DNA from: Hydrogenophaga flava NBRC 102514 | GTDB lineage: Bacteria > Pseudomonadota > Gammaproteobacteria > Burkholderiales > Burkholderiaceae_C | NCBI RefSeq assembly: GCF_001571145.1 | Contig: NZ_BCTF01000015.1 | Span: forward strand, 84,501-148,500 | DNA length: 64,000 nt | Direction: 5' to 3' | Shown: positions 1-8,608 of the stretch, piece by piece | How the letters are laid out: every line of letters starts with the position of its first letter | Position numbering within the stretch: position 1 is the first letter of the stretch | Made by a program: the position numbers and the translations under genes | The notes under the pieces: model-generated | Told to the model about the DNA's origin: nothing | What the model saw: the letters and a program-made list of their open reading frames with translations, nothing else | The model's database searches: none

Positions 1-2
1 TC

Positions 3-83
3 GGCTCGGCGTTTTGGGGTGTGGTCGCCGGCGCGCTCGCGCTGTTTGTGCAACAGTACGGAGCCCGAAAGCACACACCATGA
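3..83 (+). CDS. 3' end of an unidentified membrane protein gene
   Basis: Only the last 26 codons lie in the window. They encode a hydrophobic stretch (WGVVAGALALFV) and a short polar tail ending RKHTP, which looks like a final transmembrane helix with a short tail. The TGA stop overlaps the gshB start codon in an ATGA arrangement, so the two genes are probably co-transcribed and translationally coupled. The gene start and family lie outside the window and I cannot name it. Confidence 0.5.
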   Translation, partial: GSAFWGVVAGALALFVQQYGARKHTP

Positions 84-1033
84 ACATCCTCTTCGTTGCC
101 GACCCGCTGGAGTCCTTCAAGACCTACAAGGACACCACCTTTTCCATGATGCGCGAGCTGCAGAAGCGCGGCCACGCCATCGCCGCCACCGAACCGCGCC
201 ACATCGGCTGGCGCAGCGGTGGCACCGTCAATGCCACCGTGCGCCGCATCCGCCTGACTGGCGATCCACACGACTGGTTCGCCGTCACCGGTGAGGCGGT
301 CGAAGCGCTGAAAGACTTTGACGCCGTGGTCATGCGCAAGGACCCGCCGTTCGACAGCGAGTTCTTCTACTGCACCCACCTGCTGGAGCAGGCGCAGCGC
401 GAAGGTGCGCGCGTGTTCAACCGCCCCTCGGCCCTGCGCGAGCACCCCGAAAAACTCGCGCTGATGGAGTTCGCCGAGTTCGCGCCACCCACGCTGGTGA
501 CGCGCTCGCCCGAGGCCATCCGCGCCTTCCACGCGGAACACAAGGACATCATCCTCAAGCCGCTGGACGGCATGGGCGGCATGGGCATCTTCCGCGTCGG
601 CGCCGACGGCATGAACCTCGGTTCCATCATCGAGACGCTCAACCAGGGCGGCGCCACCAGCGTGATGGTGCAGCGCTACCTGCCCGAGATCGTGGACGGC
701 GACAAGCGCCTGCTGCTCATTGGCGGAAAGGTCGCGCCCTATGTGCTCGCGCGCATCCCGCAGGGCAACGAGGTGCGCGGCAACCTGGCGGCCGGCGGCA
801 AGGGCGTGGCCCAGCCGCTGAGCGACGAGAATCGCGCCGTGGCCGAGGCCATTGCGCCGGTGCTGGCCGCGCGCGGTCTGCTGCTGGTGGGGCTGGACAT
901 GATCGGCAACAAGGTCACCGAGATCAACGTCACCAGCCCGACCTGCTTCCAGGAGATCCACGACCAGACCGGTTTCGATGTGCCGGCGATGTTCGTGGAT
1001 GCGCTGGAAGCGGCGTTGAAAGTGCCCGCGTGA
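80..1033 (+). CDS. gshB: Glutathione synthetase
   Basis: A 317-residue cytosolic ATP-grasp ligase that joins gamma-glutamylcysteine and glycine to make glutathione, the second step of the pathway. The protein begins [19 protein letters not shown], the conserved start of proteobacterial GshB. The glycine-rich ATP loop ([12 protein letters not shown]) is near residue 160 and the C-terminal metal-binding segment EINVTSPT near residue 287. I chose the ATG at 80, not the longer upstream frame, because family homology starts there and it overlaps the upstream stop. The TGA overlaps the GTG start of the next gene. Confidence 0.95.
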   Translation: MNILFVADPLESFKTYKDTTFSMMRELQKRGHAIAATEPRHIGWRSGGTVNATVRRIRLTGDPHDWFAVTGEAVEALKDFDAVVMRKDPPFDSEFFYCTHLLEQAQREGARVFNRPSALREHPEKLALMEFAEFAPPTLVTRSPEAIRAFHAEHKDIILKPLDGMGGMGIFRVGADGMNLGSIIETLNQGGATSVMVQRYLPEIVDGDKRLLLIGGKVAPYVLARIPQGNEVRGNLAAGGKGVAQPLSDENRAVAEAIAPVLAARGLLLVGLDMIGNKVTEINVTSPTCFQEIHDQTGFDVPAMFVDALEAALKVPA

Positions 1034-1371
1034 GCGAAGAGCAGCAACTCGACGATCCGGCGCCGGGCCGCCCCAAGCCGGATCAGCCCCCTCGGGGGGC
1101 AGCGACCCGCGAAGCGGCGGAGCGTGGGGGCACCCATGTTCAGCCGAGGAACCCGCTGCACGGGATGACGCTGGAGGCGATCCTCAACGCCCTGGTGGAC
1201 CACTACGGCTGGGACGGCCTGGGCGAGCGCATTCCGGTGCGCAGCTTCAACATCGACCCCAGCATCCCCTCCAGCCTGCGCTTCCTGCGCAAGACGCCCT
1301 GGGCGCGCGAGAAGGTCGAGGGCCTGTACCTCTACATGCTGCGCGAGCAGCAGCGCCGAGCCCGGCGCTGA
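1030..1371 (+). CDS. VF530 (DUF2132) family protein with repeat-derived N-terminal extension
   Basis: A 113-residue protein. Residues from about 40 onward ([16 protein letters not shown] to the end) match the small VF530 family, thought to bind DNA; its role is not established. The GTG start overlaps the gshB stop (GTGA). Residues of about 10-37 are low complexity, rich in Pro, Arg and Gly, and are encoded by a palindromic repeat element. VF530 proteins are usually only about 70-80 residues, so this head is an addition. No other in-frame ATG lies before residue 46, which is inside the domain, so the ribosome probably reads through the repeat. Confidence 0.8.
   Translation: MSEEQQLDDPAPGRPKPDQPPRGAATREAAERGGTHVQPRNPLHGMTLEAILNALVDHYGWDGLGERIPVRSFNIDPSIPSSLRFLRKTPWAREKVEGLYLYMLREQQRRARR
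1066..1134. repeat. Palindromic GC-rich repeat typical of Comamonadaceae, inside the VF530 gene
   Basis: The stretch contains a perfect hairpin at 1086-1100 (GCCCCC, loop TCG, GGGGGC) followed by AGCGACCCGCGAAGCGG and GAGCGTGGGGGC. From memory, very similar elements are scattered between genes in Acidovorax, Variovorax and Hydrogenophaga. I see only one copy in this window. Here it lies in frame inside a coding sequence rather than between genes. Confidence 0.55.
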
Positions 1372-1374
1372 GGC

Positions 1375-2136
1375 CTACACCACCACGCCGTCGACGAAGA
1401 CCTTCAGTTCGCCGGGTTCGAACGCCGTCCACTGCTCGTCGCTGGTCAGTGGCGTTGTGACGATCACGGCCGCGCGGTCACCGGGCTGGTTGACCTCGGC
1501 GAAGTTCACCGTCCAGTCGTGGTCCATCAGCGTGGCCTTGGAGAACGGGTACTGGCGCACCAGGTAGTGCAGCTTCGTGCTGCAGTGCGCCCACATGGCC
1601 TCGCCGTTGGACAGCAGGAAGTTGAAGGTGCCGAAGGACGTGACCTGCGGTATCAGCTCGCGCAGGGTGTGCGTCAGCTCCTCGACGCTGGGCAGGCTGG
1701 CGTGCGATTTGGCCAGCTCCTGCATCAGCCAGCAGAAGGCGCGCTCGCTGTCGGTGGTGCCGACCGGGCGGAACGCACTGTGCAGCTTGGGGAAATAGTC
1801 CTTGAGGTCGCCGTTGTGGGCGAACACCCAGTGCCGGCCCCAGAGCTCGCGCGTGAACGGGTGGGCGTTTTCCAGGGCCACCTCGCCGATGGTGGCCTTG
1901 CGCACGTGGGCGACGATGTTCCTGCTCTTGAGCGGGTAGCTGCGCAGGAACTCGGCCATGCGCGAGTTGGCGGCGCTCTCGTGGTCGATGAACAGCCGCA
2001 GGCCCCGGCCCTCGAAGAATGCGATGCCCCAGCCGTCCGCGTGGTGGTCGGTGGCACCACCGCGCCGGCAGAAGCCGGTGAAGCTGAAGGATGCGTCGGT
2101 CGGGGTGGCGCAGTTGAGGGCGAGCAGCTGGCACAT
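1375..2136 (-). CDS. Class II glutamine amidotransferase (YafJ-like)
   Basis: 253 residues. The protein begins MCQLLALN: Cys2, exposed after removal of Met1, is the N-terminal nucleophile of class II amidotransferases, which release ammonia from glutamine. ADGWGIAFF (near residue 35) and VFAHNGDLKD (near 126) are further active-site segments. It is a stand-alone amidotransferase domain like E. coli YafJ, with no attached synthetase, so the acceptor substrate is unknown. It converges on the VF530 gene with 3 bp between the stops. The MFS gene lies 4 bp upstream on the same strand, which suggests co-transcription. Confidence 0.85.
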   Translation of the reverse strand: MCQLLALNCATPTDASFSFTGFCRRGGATDHHADGWGIAFFEGRGLRLFIDHESAANSRMAEFLRSYPLKSRNIVAHVRKATIGEVALENAHPFTRELWGRHWVFAHNGDLKDYFPKLHSAFRPVGTTDSERAFCWLMQELAKSHASLPSVEELTHTLRELIPQVTSFGTFNFLLSNGEAMWAHCSTKLHYLVRQYPFSKATLMDHDWTVNFAEVNQPGDRAAVIVTTPLTSDEQWTAFEPGELKVFVDGVVV

Positions 2137-2140
2137 CCGG

Positions 2141-3646
2141 CTATTGTCCGGCAGCCTTCCCGGTTTTTTCGCGCATTTTCACGGCGGCCCCAATGGCCAG
2201 CGCACAAATGGCCGCGACCATGAAAAACGTCTCGTTGAACGGCGCCAGGTGGCCGGGCGCGGTGTTGCCCGGAACCAGCTTGAGGCCGTGCGCCGCGGTT
2301 CGCCACTCCAGCACGATGCCGCACAGGCTCACCCCCGCGGCGCCGCCGAGCATGCGCAGGAAGTTGATGGCGCTGGCGCCCTGCGGGATCTGGGCCCGGT
2401 CCAGACCGCGCATGGCGCCGACGTTCAGCGAGGGCAGGATGAAGCCCAGGCCCAGCCGGCCCAGGATGGCCCAGGCCACCAGCAGGGTGAGGGTCTGGGC
2501 ACGGTGCTCGGTGTCTATGGTCGGCATCAGCGCGAACGAGGTCGCCAGCAGCAGCAGACCGATGCTCACCAGCCGGTGGGCAGGCTGGCGGTCCGATATC
2601 CGGCCCACGACGGCGATGGTCACGGCCAGCACCAGGCCGGCGGGCAGCAGGATGGTGCCGACGAAGGAGGCCGACAGGCCCAGGCCCATCTGCATGTAGA
2701 CCGGCAGCAGGTAGGTGGAGCCGAACAGCGCGACGCCGTAGATGAAGGCCACGATGCTGCCCATGGCGAAGCGCCGGTCGCGGAACAGCGAGAGGTTCAG
2801 CAGCGGGTCTGTGCCCTGGTCGGGGTGGCGCGCGCGCGCCAGCAGCATGCGCCGCTGCAGCGCCACGAAGACCACCAGCGCCAGCGCAGCGGCGCCCAGC
2901 AGACCGGCCGCCGTGAGGGCCGTGCCTCCTTTGAGCTCCACCAGGCCGTTGAGCAGGCACAGCGTACCGGCCGTGGCCAGCAGCAGGCCGCGCCAGTCGA
3001 GTGCGGCGCCCTGCGGGTTGGCGGCGGCGCCGCCGGGTGCGGTGGTCGGGACGAAGCGCCGCGCCAGCCACAGCGAGGCCAGGCAGAAGGGCACGACCAT
3101 AAAGAAGATGGAGCGCCAGCCGAAGGCGTCGACCAGCAGGCCGCCGATGGACGGGCCGAGGGCCGGCGCCAGCACCACGCCCATGCCGAAGATGCCGCTG
3201 GCGCGGCCCTGTTCCTGGGAGTCGAAGGCGCGCAGGATGATGATGGCGGGGATCGGCTGCACGACGCCCGCGGCCAGTCCTTCGGCCACCCGCGCGGCCA
3301 GCACCAGCGGGTAGTGCTGGGCGAAGCCACCCACCAGGCCGCCGACCAGCAGCAGCCACATGCAGCCGGTGTAGGTGCGGCGGTAGCCGTAGCGCGCCAG
3401 CAGCCAGGGCGTGGTCAGCATGGACACCGTCATCGCGGCCATGAAGCCGGAGGTGGCCCACTGCGCGCGCTCCTGGCCGAGCGCGAAGTGGTGGCTCATG
3501 TCGGGGATGGCCACGTTGACGATGGTCGAGGACATCACCGAGGCCATGGTGCCGACCATCACCGAGAGCAGCAGCAGCCAGCGGTAGCGCGGCCCGTGGC
3601 GTGCGCGCAGGGCGGTGATGGAGTGGGGATCGGCTGGTGTGTTCAT
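2141..3646 (-). CDS. MFS multidrug exporter, DHA2 (EmrB/QacA) family
   Basis: A 501-residue integral membrane proton-antiporter with about 14 predicted helices, the size and layout of EmrB-type drug exporters. The motif-A loop (LLARYGYRRTYTG) and the helix-5 antiporter motif (APALGPSIGG) are present. The substrate cannot be read from sequence. I used the ATG at 3646 (MNTPADPHS); another in-frame ATG at 3706 would add 20 residues, and neither has a strong ribosome site. It is divergent from the response regulator at 3761, so the two may share a control region. No membrane-fusion (EmrA) partner is adjacent. Confidence 0.85.
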   Translation of the reverse strand: MNTPADPHSITALRARHGPRYRWLLLLSVMVGTMASVMSSTIVNVAIPDMSHHFALGQERAQWATSGFMAAMTVSMLTTPWLLARYGYRRTYTGCMWLLLVGGLVGGFAQHYPLVLAARVAEGLAAGVVQPIPAIIILRAFDSQEQGRASGIFGMGVVLAPALGPSIGGLLVDAFGWRSIFFMVVPFCLASLWLARRFVPTTAPGGAAANPQGAALDWRGLLLATAGTLCLLNGLVELKGGTALTAAGLLGAAALALVVFVALQRRMLLARARHPDQGTDPLLNLSLFRDRRFAMGSIVAFIYGVALFGSTYLLPVYMQMGLGLSASFVGTILLPAGLVLAVTIAVVGRISDRQPAHRLVSIGLLLLATSFALMPTIDTEHRAQTLTLLVAWAILGRLGLGFILPSLNVGAMRGLDRAQIPQGASAINFLRMLGGAAGVSLCGIVLEWRTAAHGLKLVPGNTAPGHLAPFNETFFMVAAICALAIGAAVKMREKTGKAAGQ

Positions 3647-3760
3647 GCGGGCGGGTCCAGGCGGCAGCTTATCGGGTTTGCCGCTGCCGGGCGTGGCCGG
3701 GGACATGCCGCGTAACATTGCCGGCACCCGCGCGCGGCACTCAGGCCGCCGCGGACTGCA

Positions 3761-4420
3761 ATGCGCCTTTTGCTGGTGGAAGACGACTCGATGATCGGCG
3801 AATCGGTGCTCGACCTGTTGCGCGCCGAGCTGTACGCCGTGGACTGGGTGCGCGACGGCGACGCCGCCGACACGGCCCTGCGCACCCAGGACTACGACCT
3901 GGTGCTGCTCGACCTCGGCCTGCCGCGGCAGGACGGCCTGTCGGTGCTGCGCCGGCTGCGCGCGCGCCGCTCCCGCGTGCCGGTGCTGATCGCCACCGCG
4001 CGCGACGCGCTGGCGCAGCGGGTCGAGGGCCTGGACGCCGGGGCCGACGACTACGTGGTCAAACCCTACGAGATGGACGAGCTGCTGGCGCGCATCCGTG
4101 CCCTGCTGCGCCGCGCCTCGGGCCGCGCCGAACCGGTCTACGAGCACCAGGGCGTGTCCATCAACCCGGCCACGCGCGAGGTCACGGTGAACGGCGAACC
4201 GGTGGTGCTCTCCGGGCGCGAATGGGCGGTGCTGGAGCCGCTGCTGGCGCGGCCCGGGATGGTGCTCTCGCGCGCGCAGCTGGAAGAAAAGCTCTACGAC
4301 TGGAAGCACGAGATCAGCTCCAACGCGGTCGAGGTGTACATCCACGGTCTGCGCAAGAAGCTGGGCGCCGACCTGATCCAGAACGTGCGCGGCGTCGGCT
4401 ACCTGGTGCCCAGGGCATGA
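3761..4420 (+). CDS. OmpR-family response regulator (QseB/PmrA/TctD-like)
   Basis: 219 residues: an N-terminal receiver domain (1-115) with the acidic pair D8/D9, phospho-acceptor D51 (VLLDLGLP) and K at VVKPYEMDELL, then a winged-helix DNA-binding domain (about 125-219) ending VRGVGYLVPRA. The partner kinase follows with an ATGA overlap. The closest subfamily is QseB/PmrA. A direct repeat resembling boxes of this subfamily lies in front of degP (6470-6486), so the protease may be a target; that link is inference. Confidence 0.92.
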   Translation: MRLLLVEDDSMIGESVLDLLRAELYAVDWVRDGDAADTALRTQDYDLVLLDLGLPRQDGLSVLRRLRARRSRVPVLIATARDALAQRVEGLDAGADDYVVKPYEMDELLARIRALLRRASGRAEPVYEHQGVSINPATREVTVNGEPVVLSGREWAVLEPLLARPGMVLSRAQLEEKLYDWKHEISSNAVEVYIHGLRKKLGADLIQNVRGVGYLVPRA

Positions 4421-5754
4421 GGCTGCGCTGGCCCACCTCCCTGCGCGCGCGCCTGCTGGTGTTCGTGCTGCTGGCCATCCTGGCGACCGCGCTGCTGCAG
4501 GCCGCCCTGGCCTGGCGCGCGGCGCGGGCCGAGGCCGATGCGCTGTTCGACTACCAGATGCGCCAGACCGCCCAGACCCTGCGCGCCGGCCTGCCCGAGG
4601 GGCTGGCCACCGGCGTGCTGCCGGTGCCGCCAGAGCAGCAGGACTTCGACTTCGTACTGCAGATCTGGTCGGTCGACGGCTCGCTGCTGCTGCGCTCGGC
4701 CGACCGGCCCGAGCTGCCGGCGCGTGCGGTGCTGGGTTTTGCCGACGTGGTGGCGCACGGCACCACCTACCGCGTCTATTCGGTGATCACCGGCGGCCTG
4801 GTGATCCAGGTTGCGCAGGACATGGCGGTGCGCCAGCGCATGGCCGGCGACCTGGCGCTGCGCACGGCCGCGCCGGTGCTGTGGCTGGCGCCGGTGCTGA
4901 TGCTGGCCGTGGGCTGGCTGGTGCGCCGCACTCTGGCCCCGGTGGCGCGGGTGCGCGAGCAGGTGGCCACGCGCAGCGCCGATGACCTGGCGCCGCTGGC
5001 CGGGCAGGCCCTGCCCGACGAGATCCGCCCGCTGGTGCAGGAGTTCAACGGCCTGCTGCAGCGCCTGGGCCAGGCCTTCGAGGTGCAGCAGCGCTTCGTG
5101 GCCGACGCGGCCCACGAGCTGCGCTCGCCGCTGGCGGCGCTCAAGCTGCAGGTGCAGGGCCTGCGCCGCGCCGACGACGCCGAGCACCGCGAGCGCGCAC
5201 TGCAGCGGCTGGATACCGGCATCGACCGCGCCACCCGCCTGGTGGGCCAGCTGATGGAACTGGCGCGCCAGCAGGCGCGGCAGGCCGAGGGCGCGCCCGC
5301 GGCGCCGCTGGACCTGGCGGCGCTGGCGCGCACGGTGATCGCCGAGGCGGTGGCCGATGCCCAGGCCCGCTCGCAGGAGCTGGGCCTGTCGGGCCTGGAG
5401 ACGGCGATGGTGACCGGCCACGCCGACGCGCTGCGCCTGCTGCTGCGCAACCTGGTTGAAAACGCCATCAAGTACACACCGGCCGGTGGCCGCATCGAGG
5501 TCGGTGTGGTGGCCGGCGAGGCGCCCGGGCGGCTGGCGCTGGTGGTGGAGGACAGCGGCCCGGGCATTCCCGAGGCCGAGCGCACGCGCGTGCTCGACCG
5601 CTTCTACCGCCTGCCCGATGCGCCTTCCACCGGCAGCGGCCTGGGGCTGGCGATCGCGCAGTCGGTGGCCCAGATGCACGGCGGCGCGCTGCGGCTGGAC
5701 GCCTCGCCCACGCTGGGCGGCCTGCGCGTGCGGCTGGAGCTGCCGGCGGCCTGA
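4417..5754 (+). CDS. Sensor histidine kinase (QseC/PmrB-like)
   Basis: A 445-residue inner-membrane sensor that phosphorylates the overlapping response regulator. Helix 1 spans about residues 12-30, a roughly 120-residue periplasmic sensor follows, and helix 2 is near 150-170. Then come HAMP, the dimerisation box with H233 in ADAAHELRSPL, and the HATPase domain with the N box (NLVENAIKYTP), the G1 box (DSGPGIP) and the G2 box (GSGLGLAIAQS). The signal sensed is unknown. Its TGA stop abuts the opposing DUF1345 stop in a shared TGATCA palindrome at 5752-5757. Confidence 0.92.
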   Translation: MRLRWPTSLRARLLVFVLLAILATALLQAALAWRAARAEADALFDYQMRQTAQTLRAGLPEGLATGVLPVPPEQQDFDFVLQIWSVDGSLLLRSADRPELPARAVLGFADVVAHGTTYRVYSVITGGLVIQVAQDMAVRQRMAGDLALRTAAPVLWLAPVLMLAVGWLVRRTLAPVARVREQVATRSADDLAPLAGQALPDEIRPLVQEFNGLLQRLGQAFEVQQRFVADAAHELRSPLAALKLQVQGLRRADDAEHRERALQRLDTGIDRATRLVGQLMELARQQARQAEGAPAAPLDLAALARTVIAEAVADAQARSQELGLSGLETAMVTGHADALRLLLRNLVENAIKYTPAGGRIEVGVVAGEAPGRLALVVEDSGPGIPEAERTRVLDRFYRLPDAPSTGSGLGLAIAQSVAQMHGGALRLDASPTLGGLRVRLELPAA

Positions 5755-6444
5755 TCAGCCCAGCGCGCTGGCCAGCACGTTCACCGCCAGCGCCAGCACG
5801 GTGAGGTTGAAGGCGAACGACAGCAGGCCATGCCAGGTGGCGAGCCGGCGCAGCGAGCGTTCGGTGATGGCCACGTCCGAGACCTGCGAGGTCATGCCGA
5901 TCACCGCGCTGAAATAGAAGAAGTCCAGGTAGTCCGGCGCCTCACCGCCCGGAAACGCCAGGCCACCCACATGCGGGCGGTCGTGCCCGTCCGGGCGGTA
6001 GTAGCGCCGCGCGTAGTGCAGCGCGAACACGCTCTGGATCAGCAGCCAGGCGCCCATCAGCGACAGCACCATCAGCGCCAGGTGGGCCATGCGCGGGGCG
6101 CCGCGCAGGTGGGCGCCAGCGTCGGCGGCCATGGCCACGGCCACCAGGCAGGCCAGCCCCGCCAGCGTGACCAGCACGAACAGCATGGCGGCGCCGGGGT
6201 CTTCCCACTGGGCGCGGCGCCGGGTGTCGGCGGCGTTGAGGCGGTGGGCCAGGTGGGCCATCAGCCCGAGGTAGGTGGTGCAGTACGCGACCCAGCCGCA
6301 GAGCAGGGCGGTACCGGCCGGCGCCGCCACCAGCCGCGCCACCGCCAGACCGGTCAGCACCCCGGGCAGCAGCGCCAGCGCCTGGCGTTCCAGGGCGCTG
6401 AAGCGGGCCGACCAGTGCAGGCCGTGCAGCGGGTGCGATTTCAT
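5755..6444 (-). CDS. DUF1345 family membrane protein
   Basis: 229 residues with about five hydrophobic helices and the DUF1345 signature region (DYLDFFYFSAVIGMTSQVSDV) near residues 170-190. The function of this family is not known. I started at the ATG at 6444 (MKSHPL) because the longer frame adds an implausible Arg-rich head. It diverges from the protease gene at 6537, with 92 bp between the starts that hold a possible response-regulator box. It converges end to end with the kinase gene. Confidence 0.8.
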   Translation of the reverse strand: MKSHPLHGLHWSARFSALERQALALLPGVLTGLAVARLVAAPAGTALLCGWVAYCTTYLGLMAHLAHRLNAADTRRRAQWEDPGAAMLFVLVTLAGLACLVAVAMAADAGAHLRGAPRMAHLALMVLSLMGAWLLIQSVFALHYARRYYRPDGHDRPHVGGLAFPGGEAPDYLDFFYFSAVIGMTSQVSDVAITERSLRRLATWHGLLSFAFNLTVLALAVNVLASALG

Positions 6445-6469
6445 GCGGGCAGTGTGCCACCGCGGGCCG

Positions 6470-6486
6470 ATTAAGCCCCGTCTAAG
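6470..6486. promoter_or_regulatory. Possible PmrA/QseB-type response-regulator box upstream of degP
   Basis: Two half-sites ATTAAG (6470-6475) and TCTAAG (6481-6486) are separated by CCCCG, giving an 11-bp period, one helical turn. PmrA/QseB-type regulators bind direct repeats close to YTTAAK-N5-YTTAAK. The site is 50 bp before the degP ATG and 25 bp before the divergent DUF1345 ATG. The second half-site has one mismatch, so this is a suggestion only. Confidence 0.4.
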
Positions 6487-6536
6487 TGAAGACGCCCACA
6501 TTCGTCACCAGTCCCACCCTTTTCACAGGAGCGATC

Positions 6537-8015
6537 ATGCAACTCAACACCCTCACCCCCACCCGTCTGGTGCTGGCCCTGGCGGCCGCCGGTGCGATCG
6601 GCGGTGCCGGCGCCACCTGGCTGCACGGTTCGCAGGCCAGCGCCGCCGCGCCTGCGCCGGCCGCCGTGGTCGCGCCCGCGCCCGCCATGAGCGCTGGTCA
6701 GGCCGACTTCGCCAGCATCGCCGAGCGCCACGGCGCGGCGGTGGTCAACATCAGCGTCAGCGGCATGAAGAAGGTGTCCGACGAGGAGCGGGCCGGCGTG
6801 CCCGGGCTCGACCCTCGGGACCCGCTCAACGACTTCTTCCGCAACTTCCCGGGCTTCGCCGGGCCGCGCGGTGGCGCCACGGAACAGCCGGTGCGCGGCC
6901 AGGGCTCGGGCTTCATCGTCAGCAGCGACGGCCTGATCCTGACCAACGCCCACGTGGTGCAGGACGCCAGCGAGGTCACGGTCAAGCTCACCGACCGGCG
7001 CGAGTTCCAGGCCAAGGTGCTGGGGGCCGACCCGCGCACCGACGTGGCGGTGCTGCGCATCGACGCGAAGAACCTGCCCGTGGTGCCGCTGGGCAGCTCC
7101 CGCTCGATGCGGCCCGGCGAATGGGTGCTGGCCATCGGCTCGCCCTACGGTTTCGAGAACAGCGTGACCGTCGGGGTGGTCAGCGCCAAGGGGCGCTCGC
7201 TGCCCGACGACAGCCTGGTGCCCTTCATCCAGACCGACGTGGCCATCAACCCCGGCAACTCGGGCGGGCCGCTGTTCAACGCGCGCGGCGAGGTGGTGGG
7301 CATCAACTCGCAGATCTACAGCCGCTCGGGCGGGTATCAGGGCCTGTCCTTCGCCATCCCGATCGAGGTCGCGAGCAAGGTGCGGGACCAGATCGTCGCC
7401 ACCGGCAAGGCCAGCCACGCGCGGCTGGGCGTGACGGTGCAGGAGGTGAACCAGGCGCTGGCCGACTCCTTCCGCCTCGACAAGCCCGAGGGCGCCCTGG
7501 TCTCGGGCGTCGAGCCGGGCGGCCCGGCGGCCAAGGCCGGGCTGAAGTCTGGCGACGTGATCCTGAGCGTCAACGGCCAGCCCATCGTGTCCTCGGCCGA
7601 CCTGCCGGCCTACATCGGCCAGGCCAGCCCGGGTGAGAAGGTCACGCTCGAACTCGCGAGCCAGGGCCAGCGCGAAACACTCAGCGCACAGCTGGGCGAC
7701 GCGGGTGCCAAGAAGGCCGAGGTGGCCCAGGCCGACAAGGCCGCGAGCCAGGGCCGTCTGGGGCTGGCGCTGCGGCCACTGCAGCCGCAGGAAAAGCGCG
7801 AGGCGGGCGTGGACGGCGGCCTGGTGATCGAGGATGTGGCCGGTGCCTCGGCCCGCGCCGGCGTGCAGCCGGGCGACCTGCTGGTGGCGGTCAACGGTAC
7901 GCCGGTGACCAGCATCGACCAGGTGCGCGCGGCGGTGGCCAAGGCCCAGAAGTCGGTGGCGCTGCTGATCCAGCGCGACGGCGACCGCATCTTCGTGCCG
8001 GTCAAGCTGGGCTGA
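6537..8015 (+). CDS. Periplasmic Do/DegP-type serine protease (MucD-like)
   Basis: 492 residues. An N-terminal signal segment (about 1-38) is followed by a trypsin-like domain with triad H139 (TNAHVV), D169 (RTDVAVL) and S242 (NPGNSGGP), then two PDZ domains (about 290-380 and 400-492). These proteases degrade misfolded envelope proteins. The start at 6537 is supported by AGGAG 6 bp upstream. The last base of the TGA stop is the first base of the next gene's ATG. degP, mucD and degQ cannot be told apart by eye, so no symbol is given. A response-regulator-like box is upstream. Confidence 0.93.
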   Translation: MQLNTLTPTRLVLALAAAGAIGGAGATWLHGSQASAAAPAPAAVVAPAPAMSAGQADFASIAERHGAAVVNISVSGMKKVSDEERAGVPGLDPRDPLNDFFRNFPGFAGPRGGATEQPVRGQGSGFIVSSDGLILTNAHVVQDASEVTVKLTDRREFQAKVLGADPRTDVAVLRIDAKNLPVVPLGSSRSMRPGEWVLAIGSPYGFENSVTVGVVSAKGRSLPDDSLVPFIQTDVAINPGNSGGPLFNARGEVVGINSQIYSRSGGYQGLSFAIPIEVASKVRDQIVATGKASHARLGVTVQEVNQALADSFRLDKPEGALVSGVEPGGPAAKAGLKSGDVILSVNGQPIVSSADLPAYIGQASPGEKVTLELASQGQRETLSAQLGDAGAKKAEVAQADKAASQGRLGLALRPLQPQEKREAGVDGGLVIEDVAGASARAGVQPGDLLVAVNGTPVTSIDQVRAAVAKAQKSVALLIQRDGDRIFVPVKLG

Positions 8016-8335
8016 TGGCGTCCGACACCAGCGGCGCACGTCAGGGGGCGGGCCTGTCGGCCCACATCCTGCCGACCTCGGCCACCATGATCGGGGTCTG
8101 CCTGACCGCGCTCTACATCAGCCTGCTCGGGCCCTCCAGCGAGAGTCGGATGCTGGTGGACAAGCTGCTCGCGGTGGACGGGCTGGTGTTCCTGGGCAGC
8201 GCGCTGCTGTCCTTTGTGTCGATGCGGGTGGCGCGCGAGGCCGGGCGCTGGGAGCGCCTGGCCGAGAGTGTGTTCGTCGGTGGGCTCGGCCTGCTCGCGC
8301 TGGGCGGCGTCGCGCTGGCCTTCGTGGTCAACTGA
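8015..8335 (+). CDS. Small hypothetical membrane protein
   Basis: 106 residues with three hydrophobic segments (about 18-38, 50-70 and 84-104) and no motif I recognise. It starts in TGATG overlap with the protease gene, so it is probably translated from the same transcript and may act in the same envelope process, though that is inference from position. Its last 8 bp overlap the 3' end of the opposing cysteine-rich CWC gene. Confidence 0.7.
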   Translation: MASDTSGARQGAGLSAHILPTSATMIGVCLTALYISLLGPSSESRMLVDKLLAVDGLVFLGSALLSFVSMRVAREAGRWERLAESVFVGGLGLLALGGVALAFVVN

Positions 8336-8552
8336 GCGGCTGGCCGGCGAAGCGCGCCACGCAGGCGGCGCAGATGCATGCCTTGCCTTCGGCCTCCTGA
8401 GGCAGCCGGGCCAGCAGGTCGGGCGGGAATGCGGCATCGACGCACCAGCAGGGCGGCTGGGGCTGGCCGGTCGCGCGTTCGAGCTCCATCGCGCAGCGGT
8501 TGTCGCCACCGCAGAGCGGGCAGCGGGTGGGGTCGTTCGGCGTGTCGGACAT
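8328..8552 (-). CDS. Cysteine-rich CWC family protein
   Basis: 74 residues with eight cysteines in pairs: CPLC near residue 11, the CWC motif at residues 35-37 and CICAAC near 59. The CWC family consists of small proteins, probably zinc binding, with no proven role. I used the ATG at 8552; a second one at 8561 would add three residues. It is convergent with, and overlaps by 8 bp, the preceding plus-strand gene. Confidence 0.75.
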   Translation of the reverse strand: MSDTPNDPTRCPLCGGDNRCAMELERATGQPQPPCWCVDAAFPPDLLARLPQEAEGKACICAACVARFAGQPLS

Positions 8553-8608
8553 GGGGTGCATGGTATGGTCAAACGCTCCCGGCGCGGCCGGGACTTTGTT
8601 GTCGCCCC

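Noticed and set aside
1958..3715. Open frame of 585 codons antisense to the MFS exporter
   Set aside because: Gln/Arg/Gly-rich shadow; the minus-strand frame has clear transmembrane helices and MFS motifs.
3647..4345. Upstream extension of the MFS gene on the minus strand to a 734-residue protein
   Set aside because: The added residues lie antisense to the response regulator and have no homology; the membrane protein begins at 3646 or at most 3706.
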